DNA of 64,000 nt from CAZTGB01 sp964612965 (GTDB lineage: Bacteria > Patescibacteriota > Microgenomatia > UBA8517), in the NCBI GenBank assembly GCA_964612965.1, contig CAZTGB010000004.1:4158-68157 (forward strand), read 5' to 3'. Shown here in pieces: positions 39,948 through 49,972 of the stretch. Made by a program: the position numbers and the translations under genes. The notes beneath the pieces were generated by a model. The model was given only the letters and a program-made list of their open reading frames with translations, was not told the DNA's origin and did no database searches. Every line of letters starts with the position of its first letter. The first letter of the stretch is position 1.

Positions 39948-42688
39948 ACCAAGATTATTATACAAGAAGTTAAAGTAATAGCACTCACAATAAGGCCCGG
40001 GACAACATATTTTTGAGGGGTAAAGTAAAGGTCGTACTCACCGTCCCCCTCAATCCAAAACCCGTTAATCAAACTATACAATTTATATCCTTTTTGAGAG
40101 TTTAATTCCCAGCCAGAGTCAAACGTCTCAGAAAAGAATAGTGTGGTAGGCGCAGATAATCCTTCCACTTTAACTTTATAGTGGGTAGGTGCAAGGGTCT
40201 GATAAGATATCTTAGCTGTGTTTTCTCCGATTAGTAGGTTTCTTTTTCCAATTGTTCCAAGTTTTTGCCACTCTATTATTTTCCCATCCCTCATAAGTGC
40301 TTCCGTTTTTTGATTTATATCTCTTTCCTGCTCAGGCGATACAACAACCAAGGAATTAACAATATTGATGTCTCCCTTTGTTTTAATTGTTAAATCACCA
40401 TCTGCTGGAATTTCTCCAATTCTTATCCAGTGAAAATCAGCCTTATCATACTTGTAGAATCTATCAGGAACTTCGCTATTGCCTGTTAACTTAATTGTTA
40501 CGATTTCAGGATCCATAAGCTCAGTATTAATACTGCCTATCAAATTGCCATCTTGATAGAAACTGACTTCCCCGCTTTTAGAGCTTTGCATTACTCGGGC
40601 GAAGAGAATATCTCCTTTAGTAAGACTGGGCGATTCAACTTCCAATTGTCTCTCACCTTCTGCGATTGCCCAACCTCCGCCATAATCAAAATCCAAATTA
40701 TCGATTCCATACTTTTGCTGCAAAAAGTCGCGTGTCCAAACCAAATCAACAGCTTCTCTCTTCCACCAACCAGACCCATTAGGAGAAAAATCTAAATTAA
40801 CACTTGGAAAGATAAATTTATCCAAGCTCAAAAAAGAAATAGCTAAGTCAGTTAAGTTTTTATCATTCAAAATTATCTTTGCACCTGCAGTTTTATCTAT
40901 TTGATTGATTACCCCACTACTCTCTTCTGCAAAAATGAATGCGTTATTTGCAAATTTCGCACCCAGTTCTTTGATCTCTGAATAGATTCTATCTGATCCA
41001 ACCACAAAGTAAGTGTTTTGAGAAAGGAAAAGTTTATCTTTACTATTTATTGTCCTAAAAACAGGAATTGGGATATCTGAAATTTTTTCTGAAATCCAGG
41101 GAAGTGATCCTATTTGATCTAAGAATGTATTGTAATAATCCACTTTTTCCTGAGACATATCATCTCGTTTCGGGTCAAAATATGGGTAGGCTACATATTT
41201 GATGCCTGCTATATCAAATAGTTCCCCCATATAATTTCCCTCTCTAATAAAATTCTGTGTTTCGTAGGTTCCAACAGTGCTAATTGCAAATGGTCGAAGT
41301 GCTTCAAGTCGACTTGCCTCAAGTGAAACATGTAAGCGCGAGGCGTATCCCAAAGGTGGCCTTGAAGATATCCAAAGAACTCTTCCAAAGCTTTTATCTT
41401 CCTCAAATATTTTACTCACCACTGAATATTCCTTTTCATGTCTTGGGATAGAAAATGTCCCAGTCATTTTATTTGTGTAAACGGGATATGAAAGAAATAT
41501 AAAATACCCTACAATTAAACCAGAAAATATCAGTTTAAACCTAGAATACTTTCTAATAATCGAATCAATACTAAATGCAATAAGAACTGAATAAGAAAGG
41601 GCAACTAAAAAGAAGAATTTAGTCGAATCCCTAAAAAGCGAAAATCCCGGAACATGTGTAAAAAGCCAAGTGTAAATATCAGAAAATGGAGGACTGTTTC
41701 CTTTCGACAAAAAGATAGAAATAACGGCAACAATTGTCCAAAACCAAACACGTTTATTTTTCCACTCTAAAACTGGTGCCAAAAAAACTAATATGGGAAT
41801 TAAAAGAAATTCTTTTCTGAAAGGGGGGATTTTGCCGAAGACATTTTCATACCAATGAGGTTGTAATAAAGTCAGTGAGTGTTTAAGTTGTGTAAAACTC
41901 AAGTTTGAAACTTTCGTGAGATCTGAGAACTTTTCATTTGAAACAGGATTTATACTCAACGGAATTAACCAATAAGCATTAAGACAGATAAACATAACAA
42001 CTATTACAAAAGAGCTTCTTACCCACTCCCAAACCCAATAAGCCCAGCGACTTTTAGGTTGATCAATAAAGCCATAAAAAAATCTAACAGCAAGTAAAAT
42101 TGATAATACATAAGTAAACCTTAAATCTAATATTCCCAGCACCCAAAAGGACAAACCTGCAAATATTTTTTTATCAATTCCACCTCCAATTGATTTTTGA
42201 AAGATTAAAAAAGCAGCAGGGAACCATGCAAAAGCTAACCCTATAGCCAATTGACCTCCATCAATTAATAACAAAATATATGTGTTAGATAAATAAAAGA
42301 GAGCAGTAATAAACTTTGAAACTTTTGAAAGTTTTAATTCTTCAAGGAGATTCCAAATACTTATTACACCAACCAAAATTGTGGGTACCACCAACATAAC
42401 TCTTTCCAAGACTGTAATACCCAGTCCAAAATTCGCAAAAATTCCTGCCACAAAATCTACTAACCAAGACCAGAGAGAATACACAGAATATCCTCCAAAT
42501 CCCACAGAGCCTCTAAAAAACCAAACTCTTGGAATGTCGAACTGTATTTTTAAATCATCCAATGAAATTATTGGGAAGTCATTAGCAACACGCGGGCCAA
42601 AAAGCCACCACTTCCAATAAATAGCTGTAATAATGATCACCAAAAAAATAATATATTTATCCGAGAAAATTCTTAATAATTTATTCAT
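39920..42688 (-). CDS. giant GT-C/YfhO-like membrane protein
   Basis: 922 residues: about twelve N-terminal helices with the first-loop acid region GPRVANDFPIISLDDL, a long extracytoplasmic region (about 430-890), and one C-terminal helix (about 890-912). The end reads LFFSETFDSGWELN and YDLYFTPQKYVVPGLIV, typical of YfhO/DUF3367-like proteins of glycan loci (arabinofuranosyl-type or other polyprenyl-dependent transferases). Two relatives lie at 44607-48171 and 56277-58268. The sugar is unknown. Confidence 0.82.
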   Translation of the reverse strand: MNKLLRIFSDKYIIFLVIIITAIYWKWWLFGPRVANDFPIISLDDLKIQFDIPRVWFFRGSVGFGGYSVYSLWSWLVDFVAGIFANFGLGITVLERVMLVVPTILVGVISIWNLLEELKLSKVSKFITALFYLSNTYILLLIDGGQLAIGLAFAWFPAAFLIFQKSIGGGIDKKIFAGLSFWVLGILDLRFTYVLSILLAVRFFYGFIDQPKSRWAYWVWEWVRSSFVIVVMFICLNAYWLIPLSINPVSNEKFSDLTKVSNLSFTQLKHSLTLLQPHWYENVFGKIPPFRKEFLLIPILVFLAPVLEWKNKRVWFWTIVAVISIFLSKGNSPPFSDIYTWLFTHVPGFSLFRDSTKFFFLVALSYSVLIAFSIDSIIRKYSRFKLIFSGLIVGYFIFLSYPVYTNKMTGTFSIPRHEKEYSVVSKIFEEDKSFGRVLWISSRPPLGYASRLHVSLEASRLEALRPFAISTVGTYETQNFIREGNYMGELFDIAGIKYVAYPYFDPKRDDMSQEKVDYYNTFLDQIGSLPWISEKISDIPIPVFRTINSKDKLFLSQNTYFVVGSDRIYSEIKELGAKFANNAFIFAEESSGVINQIDKTAGAKIILNDKNLTDLAISFLSLDKFIFPSVNLDFSPNGSGWWKREAVDLVWTRDFLQQKYGIDNLDFDYGGGWAIAEGERQLEVESPSLTKGDILFARVMQSSKSGEVSFYQDGNLIGSINTELMDPEIVTIKLTGNSEVPDRFYKYDKADFHWIRIGEIPADGDLTIKTKGDINIVNSLVVVSPEQERDINQKTEALMRDGKIIEWQKLGTIGKRNLLIGENTAKISYQTLAPTHYKVKVEGLSAPTTLFFSETFDSGWELNSQKGYKLYSLINGFWIEGDGEYDLYFTPQKYVVPGLIVSAITLTSCIIILVWRKRTLGR
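39957..39962 (-). promoter_or_regulatory. internal -10 box before flippase gene
   Basis: TATAAT on the minus strand, 9 nt before the ATG at 39947, inside the 3' end of the preceding gene. Suggests a separate transcript for the flippase. Confidence 0.45.
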
Positions 42689-42696
42689 GAATCAAT

Positions 42697-42742
42697 TTAA
42701 AAGCGGTGTATAATTCATATTAAAAGCGGTGTATTATTCATA
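42697..42742 (+). repeat. 23-bp tandem repeat carrying duplicated -10 boxes
   Basis: Two adjacent 23-bp copies (42697-42719, 42720-42742) differing at one base. Each contains GCGGTG followed by TATAAT (42709-42714) or TATTAT (42732-42737). The second lies 5 nt before the ATG at 42743, giving a leaderless start; the first would yield a 23-nt leader. Confidence 0.75.
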
Positions 42743-44305
42743 ATGAAAATCATACTTAAAAAAATTTTCCTTTTTATTCTTATTTATTCGATAGTTATCT
42801 TACTTTATTACCCTGTTCTTTCAACTTACTTTTCCCACGATGATTTTTTTCATTTTAAAGTTAGTATAACAGATGGTAGTTTTGAAAACTTTATCAAGCT
42901 CTTTGGGTATTACCCCTTCGATGTAAGAGGGATCGCCTTCTATAGACCTATTTTTAGAGAGCTCTTATACAATTCGTTTTATTCTTTTTTTGGTCTAAAC
43001 CAAATTCCCTTCCGTATCCTTGAGTTTGCAATACACTTTTTTAATATCTATCTAGTATTTTTTTTAGTTCAGAAAATATATAAAAATAAAATAATCGCTT
43101 TCTTTAGTTCGTTTTTCTTTGGAATTTCTGCTGCTAACGTTTCCACTTTTTATTATTTAGCCGGTGGAATCCAAACCCAAGGAGCAACTATGTTTATTCT
43201 TTTGACATTAATTTTGTTTATTTATTATCTAGACACAAAAAATGTTAAATATAAGATATATTCTTTTATAACTTTTTTGTTTGGTTTAGCTTCTCATGAA
43301 CAGGCTTCCTTAATTCCAATATTAATAATTGGATTAATATTGATTAAAACTAATTTTAAAAATCTCTTTAGTAAAATAATAAGTCTCTGGCCATTTTTCT
43401 TAGTTGTGGCAATTTATATATTCCTAAACATTAAGGTGATAGGTTATTCATCAGCTGAAACACAATATAAAATGGTTTTTAACCTTAAAACAACCACTAA
43501 CACACTGATGTGGTACACCGGTTGGGCATTGGGTGCACCCGAAATGCTCATAGATTTCGTTAGACCTGGATTTAAACTTAACCCCAGCTTGATGAAATTT
43601 TGGGGAGATTATTTCAAAATTATTTTCCCGACTTTGTTTATATCTATTTTCATTATTTCTCTTAATCTCTTAAATATCCTTGTCAATTTTAAAAAGATAA
43701 TTAAAGATAAACGCTTTTGGTTTTTTCTTTTTTGGTTCCCAATAGGAATTCTTCCTGTCCTATTCCTACCTCAACACAAGTCTACTCATTATTTATATCC
43801 GTCGCTTCCTGCCTTTTGGATCACAATAGGAATAATTTCATATAACAGTTTTTACTANNNNNNNNNNNNNNNNNNNNNNNNNNNNNNNNNNNNNNNNNNN
43901 NNNNNNNNNNNNNNNNNNCGTTATAAATACATCTCGTTATTCCTATCAATAATCCTTATTATTTCACTTTTTGCATTATCTTCAACCTCGGCAGTACTAG
44001 GAAAAACAAATTATTGGGCTGCCAATCGTGGAAGATTAGCTGAAAAAATAATTAAGAACGTTAAATCAAAATATCCCAGTTTGCCAGAGGGATCAGGTAT
44101 TTATTTCACCAATGACCCTGCTTATCCATATGTAGCCGATGATTGGAAAGGAACCTCCAGACAAGCATCTTTTGCACTAAATGGTGAGGACGGCCTACAA
44201 CTTGTATATAAAGACAGAACCTTGAGGGTGTTTTATGAAGACATGAGCGGAATACCTGATGACTTTCCGAAAGATAGAGTTTGGCATTTAGTTGCTCCGT
44301 TTTAG
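42743..44305 (+). CDS. multi-pass membrane protein, GT-C/TMTC-like
   Basis: 520 codons including 61 N. At least ten helices; first loop YFSHDDFFHFKVSITDGSFENF with an Asp pair where GT-C enzymes keep the catalytic Asp, then FYRPIFRELLYNSFYSFFGL, a pattern of eukaryote-like O-mannosyltransferase relatives. The final 100 residues form a soluble extracytoplasmic domain. The 61-N gap (43858-43918) removes about 21 residues of a membrane segment; the frame is kept. The partial gene at 63369-64000 has a similar end. Confidence 0.8.
   Translation: MKIILKKIFLFILIYSIVILLYYPVLSTYFSHDDFFHFKVSITDGSFENFIKLFGYYPFDVRGIAFYRPIFRELLYNSFYSFFGLNQIPFRILEFAIHFFNIYLVFFLVQKIYKNKIIAFFSSFFFGISAANVSTFYYLAGGIQTQGATMFILLTLILFIYYLDTKNVKYKIYSFITFLFGLASHEQASLIPILIIGLILIKTNFKNLFSKIISLWPFFLVVAIYIFLNIKVIGYSSAETQYKMVFNLKTTTNTLMWYTGWALGAPEMLIDFVRPGFKLNPSLMKFWGDYFKIIFPTLFISIFIISLNLLNILVNFKKIIKDKRFWFFLFWFPIGILPVLFLPQHKSTHYLYPSLPAFWITIGIISYNSFYXXXXXXXXXXXXXXXXXXXXXRYKYISLFLSIILIISLFALSSTSAVLGKTNYWAANRGRLAEKIIKNVKSKYPSLPEGSGIYFTNDPAYPYVADDWKGTSRQASFALNGEDGLQLVYKDRTLRVFYEDMSGIPDDFPKDRVWHLVAPF
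43858..43918. other. assembly gap (61 N)
   Basis: Run of N inside the membrane protein gene at 42743; the reading frame is the same on both sides. Confidence 0.9.
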
Positions 44306-44614
44306 AGAATAAAAGACTATTAAAACAATTAATATCCCAAATCCTGTGCTTGCAGCTATCACAGACATTTCCATCAATTTAAATATTTCAAAAATTGAGG
44401 ATAATATATAAAGTGATCCTATGATTACAAACCAAAAAAATAATTTAATCTTTTGGTGTTTAACAATGACAAAAGTTACAACTGTAAATAGTCCAGCCTG
44501 TGTCACCAACCACCAGGAATAAGTCAAAAAGCCACTATTTAAAAACCAAAACAAGATAAAAAGTGACAAAAATACCACAGTTTTTTTACCATATTTAATA
44601 GCGTTGTTAATCAT
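44288..44614 (-). CDS. small four-helix membrane protein, function unknown
   Basis: 108 residues, almost wholly hydrophobic, with four predicted helices (about 11-28, 33-50, 56-73, 80-102) and short basic loops. Overlaps the upstream giant membrane gene by 8 nt and the convergent gene by 18 nt. No motif recognised; resembles small accessory membrane proteins of glycan loci. Confidence 0.7.
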   Translation of the reverse strand: MINNAIKYGKKTVVFLSLFILFWFLNSGFLTYSWWLVTQAGLFTVVTFVIVKHQKIKLFFWFVIIGSLYILSSIFEIFKLMEMSVIAASTGFGILIVLIVFYSLKRSN

Positions 44615-46232
44615 TTTGTATTTTCCTAAAAAATCTAAATCCCAAAATCGTCACAATAAAAGCCCCTATTAATGAAAAGGTAATTCCAATAAATAATCTT
44701 TTTTGTGGAACAAACTCTATCTCTACTTTATATTCGCCAGAAGGCTCGTTTAAATACCAAAGATTTCCATATCCATTTACCAAAAAGTGACTCTTTTCCG
44801 ATACAACCTTTGTTTTCCCGTCTTTGATCAATGAAAGTTTCCATTCAGGATGAAAGGTTGTAAGAAATACTAGCGAAGTTGGATTGTCTAAAACCAGTTT
44901 CCCTTCATAGAAAGAGGGGGAGATTTGATTTAGATTTAGCTCTCTTAGACTACCAACCCCATCCTTGTTATCACTAGTAGATTTTAAGAATATATCATTA
45001 ACTAAAAGACGCTTAATGGAAATATTTCGTACAACAAAATTACTTTCTCTATTGTATATCTGATACGTTTCCTTATTTTGACACACGTTCCAATCAACCA
45101 GTACAGCCAAACAATTATTCCATGGCTCCCCATGAATTCTGACTATTGCTTCAGTTGTATTAGGTCTCGGTTCAAAAATCATGGATGCAGAATTCCAATG
45201 AAAATCATAATTACTTTTATCATATAATTTATCAATAGACATATACCTTTCCCCCTTCACATCCCAATCAGAGTTTTGCATTACCTGAAGAGTTGGACCT
45301 TGGCCTTTTTTAACCCAATACTCAAAATCAATTCTATAAAGATCATTTTTATTAAAATCCTTTAGTTTAAAAGAAAGATCAGAAAAGCCTTGCTTTGGAA
45401 CGTTAAATTCAAAAGACGGCAGGTTATCTTCCATAATCAACTTGACTGTTTCATCCAATTTCCAGTCTTGATCATCATTTTCTGGCGCAAGATTAACTGA
45501 ATCTACTACGTTATAGCTGATCTCGTGGAATCCCTTCTTGAGGTCTAAAACCCCTAACGATAAAAAGTTCTCTCCCGAATCAGTTTCAAATACCCTCACT
45601 TCATTATCTATCTGAAGTGGAATACTTTCCAAATTACCCTGATATAGAGAAGCCTTTTTTGAACCTTCCAATAGTATTTCATAACTACCATCTCTTTGAA
45701 CATCAAATCTATATACCCTTCGACTGTATTTACTCATACCAAACTCTTCCTTCAATTCATAGTAAGGAATCAGTCCAAGTTTTGAAAGTTTGAGCTTCAT
45801 ATTCTCAATGGCATCCTTGTTGTTAATTTCTTCAAGAACTATTTTTTGCCTTGCCAACATAGTATCCAGTATTAATTTTTCGGTGTTGTCCACCAATCCT
45901 CCATTCATTCTTTGTTCTATTATTTCAACAGCACTATTAAATTTATCAATATAATTAACCATTATTCGATCGGCTAATTTAGCTTTCCCATTTTTAAGTA
46001 ACGCATGGGATTCAGACAATCTTTTGCCAGCCTGATCTAATTCTATATAATGGCGATTTAGTGCAGGAGAAGACAAAAGTTGAATTTGTTCCTTTATTAA
46101 AATTAAGAAATAAAATGGCGAATCAGGTAAAAACCTAGGTGTTGGAAGTTCAGCTAACGCATTTTCTTTATAAGCAAGGGGGTGGTCCGGTGTTCCAATA
46201 ATTTTAGTAGAAGTTGCCGAGAAGTCTAAATT
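44607..46232 (-). CDS. giant YfhO-like membrane protein, C-terminal part after gap
   Basis: Open from the gap edge at 46232 (NLDFSATSTKIIGTPDHPLAY...) to the stop at 44607, with no upstream start, so this is the second half of the gene at 46243-48171 rather than a separate gene; a TTG at 46076 is only an internal codon. It has an extracytoplasmic helical region, beta-rich modules (KDGKTKVVSEKSHFLVNGYG), and a final transmembrane helix. The end, LTTFHPEWKLSL plus VEIEFVPQKRLFIGI, parallels the end of the 922-residue protein at 39920. The joined protein would be about 1,180 residues. Confidence 0.8.
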   Translation of the reverse strand, partial: NLDFSATSTKIIGTPDHPLAYKENALAELPTPRFLPDSPFYFLILIKEQIQLLSSPALNRHYIELDQAGKRLSESHALLKNGKAKLADRIMVNYIDKFNSAVEIIEQRMNGGLVDNTEKLILDTMLARQKIVLEEINNKDAIENMKLKLSKLGLIPYYELKEEFGMSKYSRRVYRFDVQRDGSYEILLEGSKKASLYQGNLESIPLQIDNEVRVFETDSGENFLSLGVLDLKKGFHEISYNVVDSVNLAPENDDQDWKLDETVKLIMEDNLPSFEFNVPKQGFSDLSFKLKDFNKNDLYRIDFEYWVKKGQGPTLQVMQNSDWDVKGERYMSIDKLYDKSNYDFHWNSASMIFEPRPNTTEAIVRIHGEPWNNCLAVLVDWNVCQNKETYQIYNRESNFVVRNISIKRLLVNDIFLKSTSDNKDGVGSLRELNLNQISPSFYEGKLVLDNPTSLVFLTTFHPEWKLSLIKDGKTKVVSEKSHFLVNGYGNLWYLNEPSGEYKVEIEFVPQKRLFIGITFSLIGAFIVTILGFRFFRKIQND

Positions 46233-46242
46233 NNNNNNNNNN
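46233..46242. other. assembly gap (10 N) causing apparent frameshift
   Basis: The two flanks are in different frames only because ten is not a multiple of three; with a gap of 0, 3, 6 or 9 nt the two parts join into one frame. Confidence 0.8.
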
Positions 46243-48171
46243 GGTTAATAATTCGCCTTCGTTATTATTTGCTGGTGTCACAAAAAATACCGGCCAAGAT
46301 TTATCCTCATAAATATCAGGCCAAACCGAAAAACCAGTGCTACCCCCTGTTAGAACATTAGAAATGTCAGCGGTAAATATATTTGGCGTAAAAAATTTAT
46401 CATCAACCTCATATACTACTAAATCGCCAAATGTTTCCTTTTTCCGAATAGATTCCACTTTATCTAGAACCTTTTCAAGTATAATCGGATCATTCAATCC
46501 CCTCGCTTTCCAATCAAGATCTTTGTGTAAAACAATATACCTAATGCTTAAATTCGAAAGGATATCCACAACTTTTTTTTGATCAGAGTTATTAGATATA
46601 AAAACAGTATTTATAGAAGCCAAACTTTGATCCAACTGATCCAATCCAAAACCATTAGAAACAGATGGTGTCTCAAATAGGAGAGGGCTGGGCTCTACCC
46701 CATTATATCCATATTCCCAGCTATAGGTAATTGCATCGCCCGTGGCAAATGGTAAATGAAGTATTCTCCCTGATTTTTCTTGGTTTTTAATCCAAAGATC
46801 TGACTGTTCGTAAGCCTCTGGAATTGCAACTACAGCTGGTTGAGATTTACTTCCAAATATTTGTCCCAGCCACATTGGCCACGGATAAACCACGAATTCA
46901 AGTATCAAAAGTGTAGAGATCAGAATTAGAGCTAAAGTTTTTTTATCCAAAAATCTAATCTTTAACCAAAGGTATATTTTTTCAATACCAAGAGGAAAAA
47001 TAAACGCAACAGCAAAAGGAAAAATGATGCCAAACTTTTCAAACGGATTTCGAAAAGCTCCCAAAAGAAAGGATTTACTAAAAGCTAAAAGAAAAGGGTG
47101 TCCAAATGGAGCAGCAGTTCCCTTTGAAACAAGTATCGCTATTAAAAACAATAATATCCAAATATAAAAAGTCCTTTTTTTATCAACCAAAATCGAGTAA
47201 ATCCCAGCTAAAGTAACCAGAGGAATCGTCCAGGAAATAATCTGCATTAAAAAATTATCATATCCCAAAACCCAAGCGTTATCTCCAAAAGTATAAAAAG
47301 GATTAATTCCTCGGAGTACCATTGGCATGGAACTATGATTACTTAATGAAAGCAGCGTTGAAATGCTTGAATAAATCGAGTGAACCTGAGCAAACAAAGA
47401 TGGACCGGTTGTCCAAAAAGGGTAAAGCCACCAAACGTTAACAACTAACCAAGAAATAAAAACGAGCATAAAAATTTGTACATTTTTCAAAATGTTGTAA
47501 AAATCTCGCTTTTCTAAACTATCCCAAAGCGAATATATAAATATTGGAATCCAAATAACTATCATAAAAGACAGACTGCCATAGATGTACGAAAAAATAA
47601 GTGACACAATAAGAAAAGCTGCAAACCAAAAGAAGTTTTTTGTTTTTGTTATTTTAATGTAAATATATGTAAGTATTGGAATAAGAGCTGCTAGAAAAAA
47701 TGCAGTATGAACAAACCTGTGCCATACTTGGATCATCATATAGGGGTTCAACATATAAAAAATTGCAGCAATTAGGGCTAAAGTTTTTGATTTTTTAGGG
47801 AGCATTACCTCAAGAAATAAAAAATACATCCCCGCCCCCATGATAAAGAGTAGGGCTCCAAAAAGAAGCGATTGTGTTGTAACTGCGGTCATTCCAACAA
47901 TATCTAAAAGAGATAAAACAAAATATAATGGGATTGCGGTTAGAGCAGAAGGATAAGGGAACCCTGGAGCATGCACATCCCACCACATATTCTTTATAAC
48001 AGAAAGAAGACGTATGGGATTATATGTGGGAAGGCCCACATCTCCACCTCCATACATTAAACCATATCGAAACCAACTAGCAATTAATACAACAGAAATC
48101 AAAAATAAAATACCCAATGGTAAAGAATGGTACGGAATCCTCTCTAGAAGATTATTTAGTTTTTTTAACAT
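46243..48171 (-). CDS. giant YfhO-like membrane protein, N-terminal part before gap
   Basis: About 640 residues to the gap: roughly eleven helices, first-loop RYGLMYGGGDVGLPTYNPIRLL (GGGD as likely acid motif), and an extracytoplasmic segment with RILHLPFATGDAITYSWEYGYNGVEPSPLLFETPSVSNGFG. Closely parallels the 56277-58268 protein (RILSLPIIPGEGVRYDWG and GLEPSDILFSKSTISN). Continued after the gap by 44607-46232. Its start overlaps the methyltransferase stop by 20 nt. Confidence 0.83.
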
Positions 48172-48841
48172 TCATCTTCTTATATGCTACGAAAACATAA
48201 TCGGCAAATGACTGATCCCAATAATATAAAAGTGAAATTAAAATATTAACCATGAAAAGAAATTTCTTAATCAAATCAAACTTAACTCTGTGGACCAATC
48301 CGGTCTCTCCTAAAAGTGACTTTCTTCCATATTTCAAGGTTTTATAACCCAGCTTCTTAAAATCGTTGGGGTAAAAATGAGACAAATGAAGTTGAAGGTG
48401 ATTACCATCAACAGGTGGATGATACATTTCACCTATTGGTGTAGCTATAATAACTTGTTTTTTAGCAATCCTTTCCAAATCTCTAATAAATTCCATGGCA
48501 TCTTTTTCCGGCAGATGTTCTATAACATGAGAAGCTATAACAACATCAAAACTTTTAGCTGGAAATTTCATCTTCCTAATATCAGATATCACATACTTAT
48601 CATGAAGTTTAGATTTCCTAGCTTCTTTAATGTATTTTTCAAATAAATCTACTCCTACAACATTTTTTGGATTCATAACAATTCTGATTAACCTCATTGG
48701 ATATCCCTGCCCACAACCAACATCTAAAATACTCTCTGAGGATCTATCAATAATTTTACAAATTGGGTCAACTAAAGAATCAAGCCAAAGTTTAATGGGA
48801 AATAGAGATTTGTCTAATTTTTTATACAATTTTTTTATCAT
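48152..48841 (-). CDS. class I SAM-dependent methyltransferase, paralogue A
   Basis: 229 residues. SILDVGCGQGYPMRLI (motif I), GVDLFEKYIKEARKS, FDVVIASHVIEHLPEKDAMEFI. A basic, hydrophobic C-terminus (LIKKFLFMVNILISLLYYW) may contact the membrane. It is a clear paralogue of the methyltransferase at 49192-49899; both share DLERIAKKQV and PVDGN/AVDGN-xLQLH segments. Substrate unknown, probably a lipid-linked sugar. Confidence 0.88.
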   Translation of the reverse strand: MIKKLYKKLDKSLFPIKLWLDSLVDPICKIIDRSSESILDVGCGQGYPMRLIRIVMNPKNVVGVDLFEKYIKEARKSKLHDKYVISDIRKMKFPAKSFDVVIASHVIEHLPEKDAMEFIRDLERIAKKQVIIATPIGEMYHPPVDGNHLQLHLSHFYPNDFKKLGYKTLKYGRKSLLGETGLVHRVKFDLIKKFLFMVNILISLLYYWDQSFADYVFVAYKKMNVKKTK

Positions 48842-48853
48842 AAAACACTTAAG

Positions 48854-49195
48854 CTATGCTGTCTTAATACCAAAACACAACAAAATAAGATTATCTGATT
48901 CGTCATTATTGACTACACCATGTATCTCTTTGGGTTCTACAACAACACAAACACCCTTCTTTAATTGAACTTCTAATTTCTCCCCTTTTATAAAACCGCT
49001 TCCGCTTTCAACAAAAATCACTTCATAAGAATCCTTGTGGCTATGATTTGGATCTATCTGCCCTGGTTCTAAAACTGCTAGAGATAAACCCTCAAACTGA
49101 GGTATTTCCCCCCTTTTAATTAAAACCCTTTTAACTATTTCTGGGTTTCTCGAAGTTGGGGAAAAGGGTAAGCTACCCGAATTAATTTCTATCAT
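48854..49195 (-). CDS. cupin-domain protein
   Basis: 113 residues with one cupin barrel: GQIDPNHSHKDSYEVIFVESGSGF (His, His and Glu of motif 1) and CVVVEPKEIHGVVNND (His of motif 2). Likely a metal-binding isomerase, epimerase or sensor acting on sugars. It sits between two paralogous methyltransferases and overlaps the upstream one by 4 nt. Confidence 0.88.
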   Translation of the reverse strand: MIEINSGSLPFSPTSRNPEIVKRVLIKRGEIPQFEGLSLAVLEPGQIDPNHSHKDSYEVIFVESGSGFIKGEKLEVQLKKGVCVVVEPKEIHGVVNNDESDNLILLCFGIKTA

Positions 49196-49899
49196 TTTAT
49201 ATCTTTATACGCGACCATATAATAATTAGCAAGTGGTTGGACAGAGTAAAGTATCCAATTTACTACAAGAATAAGTGAATAAATTAGTTTTTTCCAAACA
49301 CTACTTTGATATTTATCAATTAGTCCTCCTATTCCCTCAATCTCTCTTCTTCCCATTTTTATGACTTTATATCCTCTCTCCTCAAGCTCTTCCGGAACAA
49401 AGCCGGACTGGTGCAGTTGCAACTTATTTCCATCAACAGCCGGATGGAAAGTTTTCCCTATTGGCATGGATACAACAACTTGTTTTTTTGCAATCCTTTC
49501 TAAATCCCGTAAAGCACTCAAAGCCTCATCTTTCTTGAGGTGCTCCAAAACCTGTAATGCTATTACAATATCAAAAGATTTATTCTTAAAAGGTAACTCA
49601 CGCACATCACTAAGCGTATATGAATCATGAATACCCTTTCTTCTGCACTCATTTATGTAAGGTTCATAAAGATCAACTCCTTCAATATGATCGAACTTAA
49701 ACTTTTTCTTTAATACCATCATCGGAAGACCTTTTCCGCAGGCTACATCTAAAATACTTTTTCCAGGTGCATCGATGATACGACAAACAGGGTCAACCAG
49801 TGAAAATAAAAATAATTTTAATGAAAAAAGTGAATAATCTATCCCAGAAAAAACCCCTTTCCAATAATTTATAAAAATATCAATTCTACCAGTCGCCAT
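49192..49899 (-). CDS. class I SAM-dependent methyltransferase, paralogue B
   Basis: 235 residues from the ATG at 49899. SILDVACGKGLPMMVL, GVDLYEPYINECRRKG, FDIVIALQVLEHLKKDEALSAL. The frame runs on through an N gap into the GT2 gene upstream, but paralogue A begins at the matching point, so the fusion is an artefact of the gap. With the cupin and paralogue A it suggests a duplication of a methyltransferase gene. Confidence 0.85.
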   Translation of the reverse strand: MATGRIDIFINYWKGVFSGIDYSLFSLKLFLFSLVDPVCRIIDAPGKSILDVACGKGLPMMVLKKKFKFDHIEGVDLYEPYINECRRKGIHDSYTLSDVRELPFKNKSFDIVIALQVLEHLKKDEALSALRDLERIAKKQVVVSMPIGKTFHPAVDGNKLQLHQSGFVPEELEERGYKVIKMGRREIEGIGGLIDKYQSSVWKKLIYSLILVVNWILYSVQPLANYYMVAYKDIK

Positions 49900-49908
49900 A
49901 ATTATTCT

Positions 49909-49972
49909 NNNNNNNNNNNNNNNNNNNNNNNNNNNNNNNNNNNNNNNNNNNNNNNNNNNNNNNNNNNNNNNN
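49909..49972. other. assembly gap (64 N)
   Basis: The gap separates the 3' end of a GT2 gene from a methyltransferase gene and keeps one frame open by chance, giving a false 508-residue fusion. The GT2 gene is probably missing about 60-80 codons, so the gap may be larger than shown. Confidence 0.8.

Noticed and set aside
46077..46232. Start of a separate gene at TTG 46076
   Set aside because: The frame is open back to the gap and the protein is the missing C-terminal half of the upstream giant.
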